Source: Mesorhizobium sp. LHD-90 (GTDB lineage: Bacteria; Pseudomonadota; Alphaproteobacteria; Rhizobiales; Rhizobiaceae). Taken from it: a stretch of 64,000 nt of DNA. Shown here one piece after another: positions 27,601 to 36,483 of this stretch. The position numbers were made by a program, and so were the translations under genes. Where the stretch lies: positions 186,001-250,000 of the forward strand of contig NZ_JAVFVV010000009.1 of assembly GCF_030929505.1 (NCBI RefSeq), read 5' to 3'. The stretch's first letter is position 1. Each line of letters starts with the position of its first letter. Under the pieces are notes generated by a model that ran no database searches, had not been told where the DNA came from, and saw only the letters and a list, made by a program, of their open reading frames with translations.

Positions 27601-28454
27601 GCGCCATGCGGACCGATCGGCTCACGCTTCTCCTGCTGATCCTGCCGGGTGCCGGCTTTATCTTCCTGTTTCTCGCGGCCGCTATCGCCATGACCGTGCT
27701 GCAGAGCGTCGGGCTCTATTCGCTGGTCGGCGAATCGAAACTGACCTTCGAGCATTGGTTTTCGCTGGCCGACCGCACCTTCGTCGATTCCTTCCTGTTC
27801 TCGCTGAAGGTCGGCGTCGGCAGCGCCTTCGGCACGCTGGTCTTTTCCTATCCGCTGGCGCTGTTCCTGCGCCGTCGCCGCTACGGCACGCAGTTGATCG
27901 GCTCGATCATAAAGATACCGCTGTTCGTGCCGGCGCTCGTCGCGGCCTTCCTGATCCTCAACGTTCTGGCCTTCCACGGTATTCTCAACAGCACGCTGCT
28001 CGGCCTCGGCATCATCGACCGCCCGTTGCGCATGCTGAACGACAAGTTCGGCTGGAACGTGCTCATCATCCAGATCTGGAAGAATCTGCCGTTCCAGTTG
28101 CTGATCCTGGCGGCGACGCTGGAATCGATCCAGACCGACATCGAGGACGCGGCCCGCAATCTCGGCGCCAGCCCCTGGCGGGTGATACGCCACATCATCC
28201 TGCCGCTGTCGGCGCCGGGCATCCTGATCGCCGTGGTGCTGGTGTTCATCCTGACCTTCGGCGACTACGCGATCACCAAGGTGGCCGGCCCGGTCTATCC
28301 CTCGTCGCTGTCGGTATTGATGTACACGGAAGCCTTCACGCTGCAGCAATGGGGCTCGGCCGCCTGCATCGGCGTGGTCATCACCTTCGCCTCGCTGCTG
28401 TTCGTCGCCATCTATGCGCGCGCCGCCCGCGCCGTCGCCGAGATCGGCCAATGA
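27597..28454 (+). CDS. ABC transporter permease (PotB/CysU type)
   Basis: A 285-residue permease with an N-terminal helix (LLLLILPGAGFIFLFLAAAIAM) and about five further helices. The EAA loop is SIQTDIEDAARNLGASPWRVIRHIILPLSAPG. A GTG start at 27597 gives a 4-nt overlap with the ATPase stop; an ATG at 27606 is also possible. It is the first of the two pore subunits in the operon. Confidence 0.9.
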   Translation: MSAMRTDRLTLLLLILPGAGFIFLFLAAAIAMTVLQSVGLYSLVGESKLTFEHWFSLADRTFVDSFLFSLKVGVGSAFGTLVFSYPLALFLRRRRYGTQLIGSIIKIPLFVPALVAAFLILNVLAFHGILNSTLLGLGIIDRPLRMLNDKFGWNVLIIQIWKNLPFQLLILAATLESIQTDIEDAARNLGASPWRVIRHIILPLSAPGILIAVVLVFILTFGDYAITKVAGPVYPSSLSVLMYTEAFTLQQWGSAACIGVVITFASLLFVAIYARAARAVAEIGQ

Positions 28455-29314
28455 CCGACATGGCTCTCGCAATCCCGCCGCCGCATATACGCCGGAGGAT
28501 CGGCCTGAAGGGGTTCCTCGTCGGCCTGAGCGTGGCACTGCTGCTGGTCTGGACGGCGGTGCCGCTGTTTATGGCGGTGATGTGGTCGCTGGTGAACCCG
28601 GACGACCCGTGGTCGCCGCCGGCCGTGCTGCCGCCGAGTTTCTCGCTGGCGCAGTGGGAATATGTCTTCACTTTCTCCGAGATCGGCAAGGCGATCGTCA
28701 CCAGTTTTGTCCTGGCGCCAGTGGTCACCATCCTGTCCTTCATACTGTCGCTGCCGACCGCCTATGCGATCGGCCGGCTGTCGTTTCGCGGCAAGGAGGC
28801 CCTGCGGCTGCTGATCCTGCTGCCGATCGTGCTGCCGGCCATGGTGATCGCCATGTTCCTGAGCCGCACCTTCTATGCTTTCGGGCTGGCGCAGACCTTT
28901 CTCGGGCTCGTGCTCGGCCACACGCTGCTGTCGATGCCCTATATGCTGCGGATCCTGGCCACAGCCTTCGAGGCGATCCCGCAGGACGTGATCGATGCGG
29001 CGCGAAATCTTGGCGCCGGTCGGCTGGAACTGGTGCGCCACATACTGGTGCCGATGGTGCTGCCCGGCCTGATGGCTGGGTCGGTGTTCACCTTCATCAC
29101 CAGCCTGGAGGAATTCAACCTCACCTTCGTGATCGGCACGCCGACCTTCCAGACCATACCGACGGTGCTGTTCGACTATCTCGGCTACCATTTTGTGCGC
29201 ACCAACGCCGCCGTGGTGTCCATCGTGCTGATGGTGCCCAGCATCGCGCTTCTTCTCATCGCCGAACGCTATTTGAAGACGGAATATCTCTCGTCGGCTT
29301 TCGGAAAACTTTGA
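28451..29314 (+). CDS. ABC transporter permease (PotC type)
   Basis: A 287-residue permease whose ATG at 28451 overlaps the previous stop by 4 nt. The EAA loop IPQDVIDAARNLGAGRLELVRHILVPMVLPG is clear, and SLEEFNLTFVIGTPTFQTIPTVLF after it is typical of PotC/PhnV-type subunits. Six membrane segments are predicted from the hydrophobic pattern. It completes the pore with the PotB-type protein. Confidence 0.9.
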   Translation: MTDMALAIPPPHIRRRIGLKGFLVGLSVALLLVWTAVPLFMAVMWSLVNPDDPWSPPAVLPPSFSLAQWEYVFTFSEIGKAIVTSFVLAPVVTILSFILSLPTAYAIGRLSFRGKEALRLLILLPIVLPAMVIAMFLSRTFYAFGLAQTFLGLVLGHTLLSMPYMLRILATAFEAIPQDVIDAARNLGAGRLELVRHILVPMVLPGLMAGSVFTFITSLEEFNLTFVIGTPTFQTIPTVLFDYLGYHFVRTNAAVVSIVLMVPSIALLLIAERYLKTEYLSSAFGKL

Positions 29315-29361
29315 CATCGGGACGCGCCGAGGCGCCGACCGCAACCAGGGAGACGAATGTC

Positions 29362-30507
29362 ATGACGACCAGACGTGTATTCCTATCCGCGATCATGGGG
29401 CTCGCCGGTCTTTTGGGCGCTTACCAGCCGGCTTCCGCCGCGGACGATCTGCTGAAAATGCCATGGGACAAGGTTGTCGAGGCGGCCAAGGCGGAGGGAC
29501 AGGCCACCTTCTACGCCTGGTGGGGCGAGGAATTCTGGCGCACCGCCGCCAAGGATTTCGAGGCCAAATACGGCATCAAGGTCGACGTCGTCACCGGCGA
29601 CCGCACCGCCACCATCGGCAAGGTGGTGTCGGAAGCGCCGAGCGCGGAGGGCAGCATCGACGCGCTGCTGATCGGCGGCGTCGAATTGAAATCGCTGCTC
29701 GATGCCAAGGCGCTCTACGGGCCGCTAGTCGGCGTTATCCCCGGCTCGGACAAGCTCGATCCGGCCCTTTCCAAGGAGCAGGAAGGCTACGCGACCAACG
29801 GCTATCTCGTCCCGGTCTACCGCAACCAGACGGGCTTCGTTTACGACCCGGAAAAAGTGCCGGCCCCGCCGCAGACCTGGGCCGAATTCACCGCCTGGCT
29901 GGACGCTAACCCCGCGCAGTTCGCTTTCAACGATCCGTCAAAGGGCGGCTCCGGCCAGGCTTTCGTGCAGGCGGCGATTGTCAACATTTTGGGCGACCAG
30001 GATAAATATGCCAGCGACACCGAGATGAAGGAGGAGAAGGTCGCCGACTGGGGCAAGGTCTGGGAGTGGTTCAACGCCAACGAAGACAAGTTCACCATTA
30101 CCGCGTCGAACAACGATTCCATCGACCGCGTGAACCAGGGCGAGGTGCTGATGGCCGCCGCCTGGGACGACGACACCGCGGTCTCGCTGTCCAAGGGCAC
30201 GTTGTTCAAGCGCGCAAAACTCTACGTGCCGGCGCTCGGCATGCCGGGCGGCGGCGACAGCCTCGGCATTCCCGCCAACGCAAAACATAAGGCGGCGGCG
30301 ATGCTGTTCATCGCCTATCTCATCGAGCCCGAGGTGCAGAAAAAACTCAACGCCACCATCGGCAGCTATCTCGCGCGCGTCGACGTTTCGGGCGAGAATG
30401 CGCTGATCCCGGAAGACCAGCGCCAGAAGAACGGCCGGCCGTGGCTGCCCGGCGCTTACAAGGGTTATTTCATCCAGCAGTTTGTTTCGGAAGTGCTGCA
30501 GAAGTAG
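29362..30507 (+). CDS. Extracellular solute-binding protein of the PotABCD-type importer
   Basis: A 381-residue periplasmic protein. The start at 29362 follows an AGGGAGA Shine-Dalgarno, and the signal sequence has twin arginines (MTTRRVFLSAIMGLAGLLGAYQPASA), so Tat export is possible. PVYRNQTGFVYDPEKVPAPPQTWAEFTAWL is the hinge-lobe motif of iron/polyamine/phosphonate-type binding proteins. It closes the operon, 47 nt after the PotC-type gene. Linkage to the phosphodiester hydrolase makes an organophosphate a reasonable ligand guess. Confidence 0.9.
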   Translation: MTTRRVFLSAIMGLAGLLGAYQPASAADDLLKMPWDKVVEAAKAEGQATFYAWWGEEFWRTAAKDFEAKYGIKVDVVTGDRTATIGKVVSEAPSAEGSIDALLIGGVELKSLLDAKALYGPLVGVIPGSDKLDPALSKEQEGYATNGYLVPVYRNQTGFVYDPEKVPAPPQTWAEFTAWLDANPAQFAFNDPSKGGSGQAFVQAAIVNILGDQDKYASDTEMKEEKVADWGKVWEWFNANEDKFTITASNNDSIDRVNQGEVLMAAAWDDDTAVSLSKGTLFKRAKLYVPALGMPGGGDSLGIPANAKHKAAAMLFIAYLIEPEVQKKLNATIGSYLARVDVSGENALIPEDQRQKNGRPWLPGAYKGYFIQQFVSEVLQK

Positions 30508-30523
30508 GTCTTTCCCGCTGGCT

Positions 30524-30550
30524 GGAGCCGGGCCGGACAGGTCCGGCTCC
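30524..30550 (+). terminator. Hairpin after the PotABCD-type operon
   Basis: GGAGCCGG and CCGGCTCC form an 8-bp GC stem around an 11-nt loop that can itself pair partly. It follows the binding-protein stop by 17 nt and lies before the convergent lactonase gene. There is no U-tract, so it may be mainly an mRNA 3'-end stabiliser. Confidence 0.5.
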
Positions 30551-30576
30551 GCCGTCTTACGAGGAAGCTGACAACC

Positions 30577-31458
30577 TCACCCCTTGAATGCCGGCAACGT
30601 CAGTCCCTTCACGCCGACATCGAGCGCGAACAGGCCGCCGGGATTCTTCTGACCGGCGAAGTGTTCGGCGGGCCGTTTCAGCACGGCTGTCGTGACGTAG
30701 AGCACGTCGAGGTCCTTTCCACCGAACTCGCAGCAGGTCGGCAGGTCGGTCGGCAGCACGACGGTCTGCATCAGTCTGCCGTCGGGATCGTAGCGGCAGA
30801 CCTTGGCTGTGACCGGGATGGTGACCCAATAGCAGCCCTCGGCGTCGACCGTCGCGCCGTCGGCCACGCCGCCGGTGACCGTCATGTCAATGAAGGTGCG
30901 GCGGTTCTCGATGTCGCCGGTGGCGGCGTCGAAATCGTAGGCATCTACGCGACCGGAATGGCTGTCGGAAAAGTACATGGTCTTGCTGTCGGGGCTGAAC
31001 GCCAGTCCGTTCGAGCAGCCGACGCCCTCGATCATTTTATGCACCGAGAGGTCGGGGTCCATGCGGTAGAGCGAGCCGACGAACTCGACCTTGCGGCCCG
31101 GCACCTCGAACATCGAGCCCGACCAGAAGCGGCCCTGCCGGTCGGGCTTGCCGTCGTTGAAGCGGGTGTCCGGCATGGCGGCTTCCGGATCAGTGATCGC
31201 CTCGAAGGCGCCGGTCTCGGGGTCGAAGAAGTGAAAGCCATTGGCCATGGTGAGCACCAGCCCGCCCTTCTCGCGCAGGCCGAGGCAGCCGAGATAATTT
31301 GGCGCCTCGAATGTGTCGTTCTTGCCCGTCGCCGGATCGTAGCGGTGGATGTGCCTGCTCCAGATGTCGATCCACCACAGCACGCCGGCCTTCGGGTCCC
31401 ACAGCGTGCCTTCGCCGAGTTCGGCTTTGGCGTCGACGACGCAGGTGATCTCGACCAT
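30577..31458 (-). CDS. SMP-30/gluconolactonase/LRE family sugar lactonase
   Basis: A 293-residue six-bladed beta-propeller lactonase. LGEGTLWD provides the first metal-binding Glu, GCSNGLAFSPD the Asn, and GVADGATVDAEGCYWV the later metal Asp region. It hydrolyses aldonolactones to aldonic acids in the cytoplasm. It lies 11 nt downstream of the importer permease and is last in the minus-strand operon. It probably acts on the lactone formed by the SDR encoded divergently. The propeller looks complete. Confidence 0.9.
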   Translation of the reverse strand: MVEITCVVDAKAELGEGTLWDPKAGVLWWIDIWSRHIHRYDPATGKNDTFEAPNYLGCLGLREKGGLVLTMANGFHFFDPETGAFEAITDPEAAMPDTRFNDGKPDRQGRFWSGSMFEVPGRKVEFVGSLYRMDPDLSVHKMIEGVGCSNGLAFSPDSKTMYFSDSHSGRVDAYDFDAATGDIENRRTFIDMTVTGGVADGATVDAEGCYWVTIPVTAKVCRYDPDGRLMQTVVLPTDLPTCCEFGGKDLDVLYVTTAVLKRPAEHFAGQKNPGGLFALDVGVKGLTLPAFKG

Positions 31459-31469
31459 GGTTCAGCCTC

Positions 31470-32444
31470 TCAGGTCTTGCGTGTGGATCTGCGCAGCGTG
31501 CTGGCGAGGCCGGCGAAAGCCTCGCTGCCGAGCGAAACGGTGATCAGGATGACCGCGCCGTAGACGACCAGCAGCGCGCCGCTAGACAGGTTGAGCGCCG
31601 GCAGCAGCCCGGTCAGGATGGTCAGCACCATGGCGCCGGCCACCGTGCCGAGATAGTGGCCGCTGCCGCCCAGGATCGACGCGCCGCCGATCGCCACCGC
31701 GGCGATGGAGGTGAACAGGTAGGCGTCGCCCATGCCGAGATAGGCGACGCCCGAATAGCCGGTGAGCAGCATGCCGGCGAGCGCCGCCGTGGTGCCGGAA
31801 ATGACATAGGTGAGCACGGTGGTGCGCGCCGTCGGCACGCCTGAGAATTCGGCGACGGTGGCGCTGGTGCCGAGCGCGTAGAGGTGGCGGCCGAACGCCG
31901 CCTTGGAAAGCAGCAGCGTGGCGATCAGCGTCAGCGCCAGCCAGATCAGGGCGATGACTGGTATCCCTCCGATCCTGCCCACGGACAGGAATTTGATGAC
32001 GGAGGGCGCGGCGGGGCTGGGCGAGCCGCCGGTGACGACCAGGATCAGACCTTGCAGGATGACGTTGGTGGCGAGCGTCATGATGATCGGCGGCACGCCG
32101 AACTGCGCCACGCCGAGGCCGTTGATCAGGCCGATGGTGGCGCCACCGGCCAGCACCAGCGGCGCCACCCAGATCAGTGGAAGATCCTGGCCGGCGCAGA
32201 GCAGTGCCATGATGATCGCCGCCGAATTCAGCACCCACGGCACCGACAGGTCGATGCCGCCACCGACGATGACAAAAGTCTGGCCGAGCGCGACGATGCC
32301 GACGAAGGCGGCGAGCACCACCGTCGAGCGCATGTTGGAGGCCGACAGGAAACCCGGCGAGAACAGCGCGGTGACGACGAGCAGCAGCACCATGCCGGCA
32401 TAGGCGAGCAGGATCAGCCGGTTGCGCGCGAGAAACGCGTTCAT
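31470..32444 (-). CDS. Ribose-type ABC transporter permease (RbsC-like)
   Basis: A 324-residue permease of the CUT2 family, with multiple helices and the GQTFVIVGGGIDLSV motif. GRHLYALGTSATVAEFSGVPTARTTVLTYVISG is the cytoplasmic EAA-equivalent loop. IAAVAIGGASILGGSG is also conserved. It overlaps the upstream permease gene by 4 nt. Two different permeases in one CUT2 operon suggest a heterodimeric pore. Confidence 0.92.
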   Translation of the reverse strand: MNAFLARNRLILLAYAGMVLLLVVTALFSPGFLSASNMRSTVVLAAFVGIVALGQTFVIVGGGIDLSVPWVLNSAAIIMALLCAGQDLPLIWVAPLVLAGGATIGLINGLGVAQFGVPPIIMTLATNVILQGLILVVTGGSPSPAAPSVIKFLSVGRIGGIPVIALIWLALTLIATLLLSKAAFGRHLYALGTSATVAEFSGVPTARTTVLTYVISGTTAALAGMLLTGYSGVAYLGMGDAYLFTSIAAVAIGGASILGGSGHYLGTVAGAMVLTILTGLLPALNLSSGALLVVYGAVILITVSLGSEAFAGLASTLRRSTRKT

Positions 32445-33451
32445 GCCGACCTCCCACGCGCCGCTTTTTCAGCAAGCGAGCTTGCCAGCACCGAAAGCAG
32501 CAGGATGACGCCGGAGGCCACCGGCTGCCAGTAGCTGGAGATTTTCAGCACGAACACGAGGTTGCCGATGAGCGTGAGGATGAAGGCGCCGACCAGCGTG
32601 CCGGCCAGGTGCCCGCGCCCGCCGAACAGGCTGACGCCGCCGATGACGGCCGCAGCGACCGAGGGCAGGATATAATCCTTGCCGATGGTGGGCGAGCCGG
32701 CACCGGTCTGGGTGGTGAGGTAGAGCGCGGCTCCAGCCGCGAACAGGCCGGAGAGGCCGTAGGTCAAGACGTTGACGCGGGTGATCGAGACGCCGGAGAG
32801 AAAAGCCGATTTCTCGTTTGAGCCGGTCGCCTGGATGGTGATGCCGAGGCGTGTCCAGCGGAACCACCACCAGAACAGGAGGAGCGCAAGCAGCATCCAG
32901 ACCGGGCTGGAAAGGCCGAACAGGGTCAAATAGCCGAAACCAAGCCACCAGCCCGGCACGCTGCCGCCATCGGTCGGCAGGATGATCATCGCCGTGCCGT
33001 TGAGGATTGACCAGGTCGCCAGCGTGACCAGGAAGGGCTGCAGTTTTAGCACCGAGATCAGCAGTCCGTTCAGCGCGCCGATGGCCGCGCCCAGCGCCAG
33101 CACGAACAGCGACCAGAACAGCACGGTGGCCGGGTCGTCGGTGAAGCGCGTCGCCGCGATCACCGTGCCGAGGCTGATCATGCCGCCGATGGAAAGATCG
33201 ATGCCGCCGCGCAAAAGCACGATGGTCTGGCCGGTGGCGGCCAGCATCAGCGTCATGGCGGCTGACGTGTCGAGGTTGAGTTCGTCGAGTGTGAACACGC
33301 CGGTCTGGTAGGAGCCGTAGACGCCGACGATGACCAGAAGCATCAGGCACGCGACGAGGAACGGCGCGCGGTCAAGCGCCCAGCCACGCCAGTCCCTGGT
33401 CGAACCGTGGGTGCCGCCGTGCGGGGGCGCTTTCTCGGCGAGCACCATCAC
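32441..33451 (-). CDS. Ribose-type ABC transporter permease (RbsC-like, second subunit)
   Basis: A 336-residue CUT2 permease with a short soluble N-terminus (residues 1-27) before the first helix. GQTIVLLRGGIDLSIGGMISLG and AAAVIGGVSLFGGRGHLAGTLVGAF are family motifs. It overlaps the ATPase stop by 4 nt upstream and the next permease start by 4 nt downstream. It is expected to pair with the other permease rather than form a homodimer as RbsC does. Confidence 0.92.
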   Translation of the reverse strand: MMVLAEKAPPHGGTHGSTRDWRGWALDRAPFLVACLMLLVIVGVYGSYQTGVFTLDELNLDTSAAMTLMLAATGQTIVLLRGGIDLSIGGMISLGTVIAATRFTDDPATVLFWSLFVLALGAAIGALNGLLISVLKLQPFLVTLATWSILNGTAMIILPTDGGSVPGWWLGFGYLTLFGLSSPVWMLLALLLFWWWFRWTRLGITIQATGSNEKSAFLSGVSITRVNVLTYGLSGLFAAGAALYLTTQTGAGSPTIGKDYILPSVAAAVIGGVSLFGGRGHLAGTLVGAFILTLIGNLVFVLKISSYWQPVASGVILLLSVLASSLAEKAARGRSA

Positions 33452-34947
33452 GCCGCCTCGCTCTCGAGCATGGCAGCGCCCAAAATGCCTTCCTCGGAGA
33501 TGCGCTCGCCTTCCAGCGTGGCTGCGATGCGGCCGTTGCGCATGACCATGACGCGGTCGGCGACATGAACCAATTCCGGCATGTCGCTGGAGTGAAACAG
33601 GATCGCATAACCCTTGGCCGCGAGGTCGCGCATCAGTTGAAAAATCTCGCCCTTGGTGCCGACGTCGACGCCGCGCGTCGGGTCGAACAGCAGCAGCACG
33701 CGCGCCTCGGTGAGCAGCATTTTTCCGAAGATCACCTTCTGCTGGTTGCCGCCCGAAAGCGTGCCGGCCAGTTGCTCGGGCGTCTGCGTCTTGATGCGCA
33801 GGAAGTTGACCATCTCCTTGACCAGCGCCTCTTCCTTGCGCGCGCTGAGAAAACCCTTGTCGGTGAAGCGCTTGATGACGGCCAGCGTCAAATTCTCGCG
33901 CACGCTCTTGGTCAGCAGCAGGCCCTGGCCGCGCCGGTCTTCCGGCACCAGCGCGATGCCGTCGCGGCCGGTGAGCGCGGCGCGCGGATTGCTGATCGAG
34001 GCGGGCTTGCCCCAGAGTTCGATGCCGCCGCTTGCCTTAGCGGCGCCGAACAGCGCCTGGAACAACTCGCGCTGGCCGTGGCCTTGCAGGCCGCCGACGC
34101 CTAGAACCTCGCCTTCGCGCAGCGAAAAGCCGACGCCGGACAGCCGCCCGCTCGACAGCCCGTCGACGCGGAGCGCGACGCGGTCCGTGGCGGTTGGCAA
34201 GCGCTCCGGATAGAGGCGGTCAAGATTGCGGCCGATCATCTGGGTGACGATCTCGCCGTCCGAGACCGCGCCGGCGTCGTGCGCGGCGACGGTGCGGCCG
34301 TTGCGGAAAATCGTGAGGCGGTCGGCGATGGCGCGCACCTCCGCCATGCGGTGCGAGATGAAGATGACCAGACGGCCCTCGGCCGCCAGCCGCCGCGTCA
34401 GCTTCAGCAGCCACTCGGCCTCGCGCGCGGGCAGGGCGGACGTCGCCTCGTCGAGGATCAGCACGCGCGGCTCCTTGGCGAGGCCTTTCGCGACCTCGAC
34501 GATCTGCCGTTCGGCCAGCGTCAGGCGGCGCAGTTCCCGGTCGGGACGAATCGCTGGAAAGTCATATTTATGGAGCAGCTCCAGTGTCTTGCGCCGCAGT
34601 GCGGTGCGGTCGACCGTGCCGATCAACGTGCGCGGCTCGCGGCGGAACCAGATGTTCTGCTCGACGCTGAGGTCGGGGATGAGCGACAGTTCCTGGAACA
34701 CCGCGGCGATGCCGCGCGCCTGCGCGGCGTCGGGATTGGCCGGGCGAAAATCCTGGCCGTCGACGAGGATTGAGCCGCCGTCGTGGCGCGCCGCGCCGGA
34801 CAGGATCTGGATGAAGGTGCTTTTGCCGGCGCCGTTTTCGCCGAGAAGCGCGTGCACTTCGCCGGCACGGGCACTGAACTCGGCCTCGCTCAGCGCGACG
34901 ATGCCGCCGTAACGCTTGGTGAGACCGGTGGCGACGACGAGGTCCAT
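33448..34947 (-). CDS. Ribose-type ABC transporter ATP-binding protein (RbsA-like, duplicated domains)
   Basis: A 499-residue protein with two ATPase domains. The first has a full Walker A (GENGAGKSTF), RRLTLAERQIVEVAKGL as signature, and Walker B VLILDEATSALP. In the second the Walker A is degraded (GLQGHGQRELFQALFG), while LSGGNQQKVIFGKML is intact, as usual for RbsA/XylG. The switch sequence is ILFHSSDMPEL. The ATG at 34947 is used because the added upstream codons lie next to the terminator. It energises the two CUT2 permeases. Confidence 0.93.
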   Translation of the reverse strand: MDLVVATGLTKRYGGIVALSEAEFSARAGEVHALLGENGAGKSTFIQILSGAARHDGGSILVDGQDFRPANPDAAQARGIAAVFQELSLIPDLSVEQNIWFRREPRTLIGTVDRTALRRKTLELLHKYDFPAIRPDRELRRLTLAERQIVEVAKGLAKEPRVLILDEATSALPAREAEWLLKLTRRLAAEGRLVIFISHRMAEVRAIADRLTIFRNGRTVAAHDAGAVSDGEIVTQMIGRNLDRLYPERLPTATDRVALRVDGLSSGRLSGVGFSLREGEVLGVGGLQGHGQRELFQALFGAAKASGGIELWGKPASISNPRAALTGRDGIALVPEDRRGQGLLLTKSVRENLTLAVIKRFTDKGFLSARKEEALVKEMVNFLRIKTQTPEQLAGTLSGGNQQKVIFGKMLLTEARVLLLFDPTRGVDVGTKGEIFQLMRDLAAKGYAILFHSSDMPELVHVADRVMVMRNGRIAATLEGERISEEGILGAAMLESEAA

Positions 34948-34979
34948 GACTGTGCCCGAACGGATGCGGCGCTGCGAAA

Positions 34980-35009
34980 AACCTCCCGGCATTGTCGTGC
35001 CGGGAGGTT
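34980..35009. terminator. Strong hairpin between binding-protein and ATPase genes
   Basis: The 12-bp perfect stem AACCTCCCGGCA / TGCCGGGAGGTT has a 6-nt loop and T-runs on both sides. Read on the minus strand it directly follows the binding-protein gene. It looks like an intrinsic terminator that allows partial readthrough, giving more binding protein than ATPase and permease. Confidence 0.8.
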
Positions 35010-35026
35010 TTTTGTCTACAACCGAA

Positions 35027-36091
35027 TTATTTCGTCCCGGCTGCTTCCGCGGCGGTGATCTCCACCCAGTCCGGCGTGATCGGCAGCGTCAGGCCCGGCG
35101 CCTGGTCGGGGAAGGCGTTCTTGCCGACCTCGATGGTCTGCATCTTCGTGCCGGGGAACAGCTTGCTCTCGAACGGCGTCGTGGTGACGAAGTCGCCCTC
35201 GATCTCGATCGAGCGTTTTTCGGGCTTCTTGCCGGTGTCGAGGATTTCGACGGCGAGCTTGATCGCCTCGGAGGAAAGATAGGCCGGGTTCGAGCCGAGG
35301 ATGCACTTGGCGCCGCTTTCGACGCAGGTCAGCGCCGCGACATTGTAGGAGAAGCCGACCACCGGGACCATCGGCCGGCCCGCATCCTTCAGCGCCTGGA
35401 TCGCGCCGGAGCCGTAGCCCTGGGTCAAAATGCCGTCGACCTGCGGATTGGCGGCGAGCAGCGCGGCCACGCCGGCCTGCTCCGGCCCGAGCGCGTATTC
35501 GCCATTGTATTCGCCGACCACCTTGATGTCGGGATAGTTAGCGAGCACCTTCTGGTAGCCTTCTTGCAACTGCGCCGAGATCGGCGCGCCGGCCAGGCCG
35601 CGGTCGAGCAGCACGTTACCCTTGCCGCCGAGTTGCACGGCCATCCACTCGGCCATGACGGCGGGGATGCGCTCCCAGTTGGAGGCCAGCGTCAGCGCGC
35701 AGGGTTCCGTCACCACCTGGTCGAAGCTGATGACGACGATGCCGGCGTCGCAGGCCTTCTTGATGGTCGGGTTGAGCGCGGAGTCGGAAGCGGCATCGAC
35801 GAGGATGGCGTCCGGCTTGGCGCGGATGATGTTGTTCAGCGAGTTGATCTGCGCCTGCACGGTGCCTTCGGCAACCTCGATGTGCAGCTCCACCCGGCCC
35901 TTCAGCGGACCCTTGTCGACCGACACCTGGGCGACGCGCTGCATCTGCTGGCGCCAGTCGTTACCGACGAAATTGTTCGAGAGGTAGATGACGTAGGGTT
36001 TCTTGTCCTGCGCCACCGCCGGCGCCGTGCCGATGGCCGCGGCTGCAGCCGCGAGCGCCACAAGACCGGCGCACAGATTCTTCAATCGCAT
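35027..36091 (-). CDS. Ribose-type periplasmic sugar-binding protein
   Basis: A 354-residue periplasmic-binding-protein-I-like protein. The signal peptide ends at about residue 27 (AAAAAAIGTAPAVAQ). IYLSNNFVGNDWRQQMQRVAQ, INSLNNIIRAKPDAILVDAASDSALNP and DGILTQGYGSGAIQALKDAG are CUT2 binding-protein features. A GGAGGAG Shine-Dalgarno precedes the ATG. It is the first gene of the minus-strand importer operon, which is divergent from the SDR/transketolase operon and shares its control region. Confidence 0.92.
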   Translation of the reverse strand: MRLKNLCAGLVALAAAAAAIGTAPAVAQDKKPYVIYLSNNFVGNDWRQQMQRVAQVSVDKGPLKGRVELHIEVAEGTVQAQINSLNNIIRAKPDAILVDAASDSALNPTIKKACDAGIVVISFDQVVTEPCALTLASNWERIPAVMAEWMAVQLGGKGNVLLDRGLAGAPISAQLQEGYQKVLANYPDIKVVGEYNGEYALGPEQAGVAALLAANPQVDGILTQGYGSGAIQALKDAGRPMVPVVGFSYNVAALTCVESGAKCILGSNPAYLSSEAIKLAVEILDTGKKPEKRSIEIEGDFVTTTPFESKLFPGTKMQTIEVGKNAFPDQAPGLTLPITPDWVEITAAEAAGTK

Positions 36092-36160
36092 GGTTCTCCT
36101 CCTGCGTTTCCTCGCTTGCCCCGGCGGACTGCGCCGCCTTGTCAGGCAATGCCTTGGTAT

Positions 36161-36174
36161 TGTTACCGGTACCA
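36161..36174. promoter_or_regulatory. LacI-type operator upstream of the binding-protein gene
   Basis: TGTTACCGGTACCA is a 14-bp even palindrome with one mismatch around the core TACCGGTA. It lies 70 nt upstream of the binding-protein start. A second copy is at 36498-36511. Even palindromes with a central CG are characteristic of LacI-family regulators, and one is encoded at 40.7-41.7 kb. Confidence 0.6.
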
Positions 36175-36277
36175 GTAGCCAAAGTCAATTTCGCCGGGCC
36201 GAACGCACATCAGTCTCGACTCCCATGCGGCGCCCGCGGACGATGAAGCGTGCTGGCGTGTCGCGGGAAAGTCAAGG

Positions 36278-36292
36278 TATAATGCTATTATA
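36278..36292. promoter_or_regulatory. TATAAT-GCT-ATTATA palindrome
   Basis: A perfect 6-bp inverted repeat with a 3-nt centre in the middle of the 452-nt divergent region. The reverse complement is identical to the site at 57443-57457. It may bind a GntR/FCD-type regulator. It also contains a -10-like TATAAT on each strand, so a purely promoter role is possible. Confidence 0.5.
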
Positions 36293-36483
36293 ACTTTACC
36301 GTCATGTATTTTGGCGACGAAAAATTACCGTGCGCTGGTGTTGCGGGACCGATGGGTGGGATTTCGGCTGCCCGCGGCATGGGATCGTTAGTCGTCCGGA
36401 CCGGTTGATGGGGAGCAAAACGCTCTGCGGTGTCGCGCACATATCAGGATGCACATCGCCGCGGATGCCATCAAATCAGATCG

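Noticed and set aside
28412-29344. 310-aa minus-strand frame over the PotC-type permease
   Set aside because: His/Gln/Arg-rich translation typical of antisense frames in high-GC DNA; the plus-strand permease has all expected motifs.
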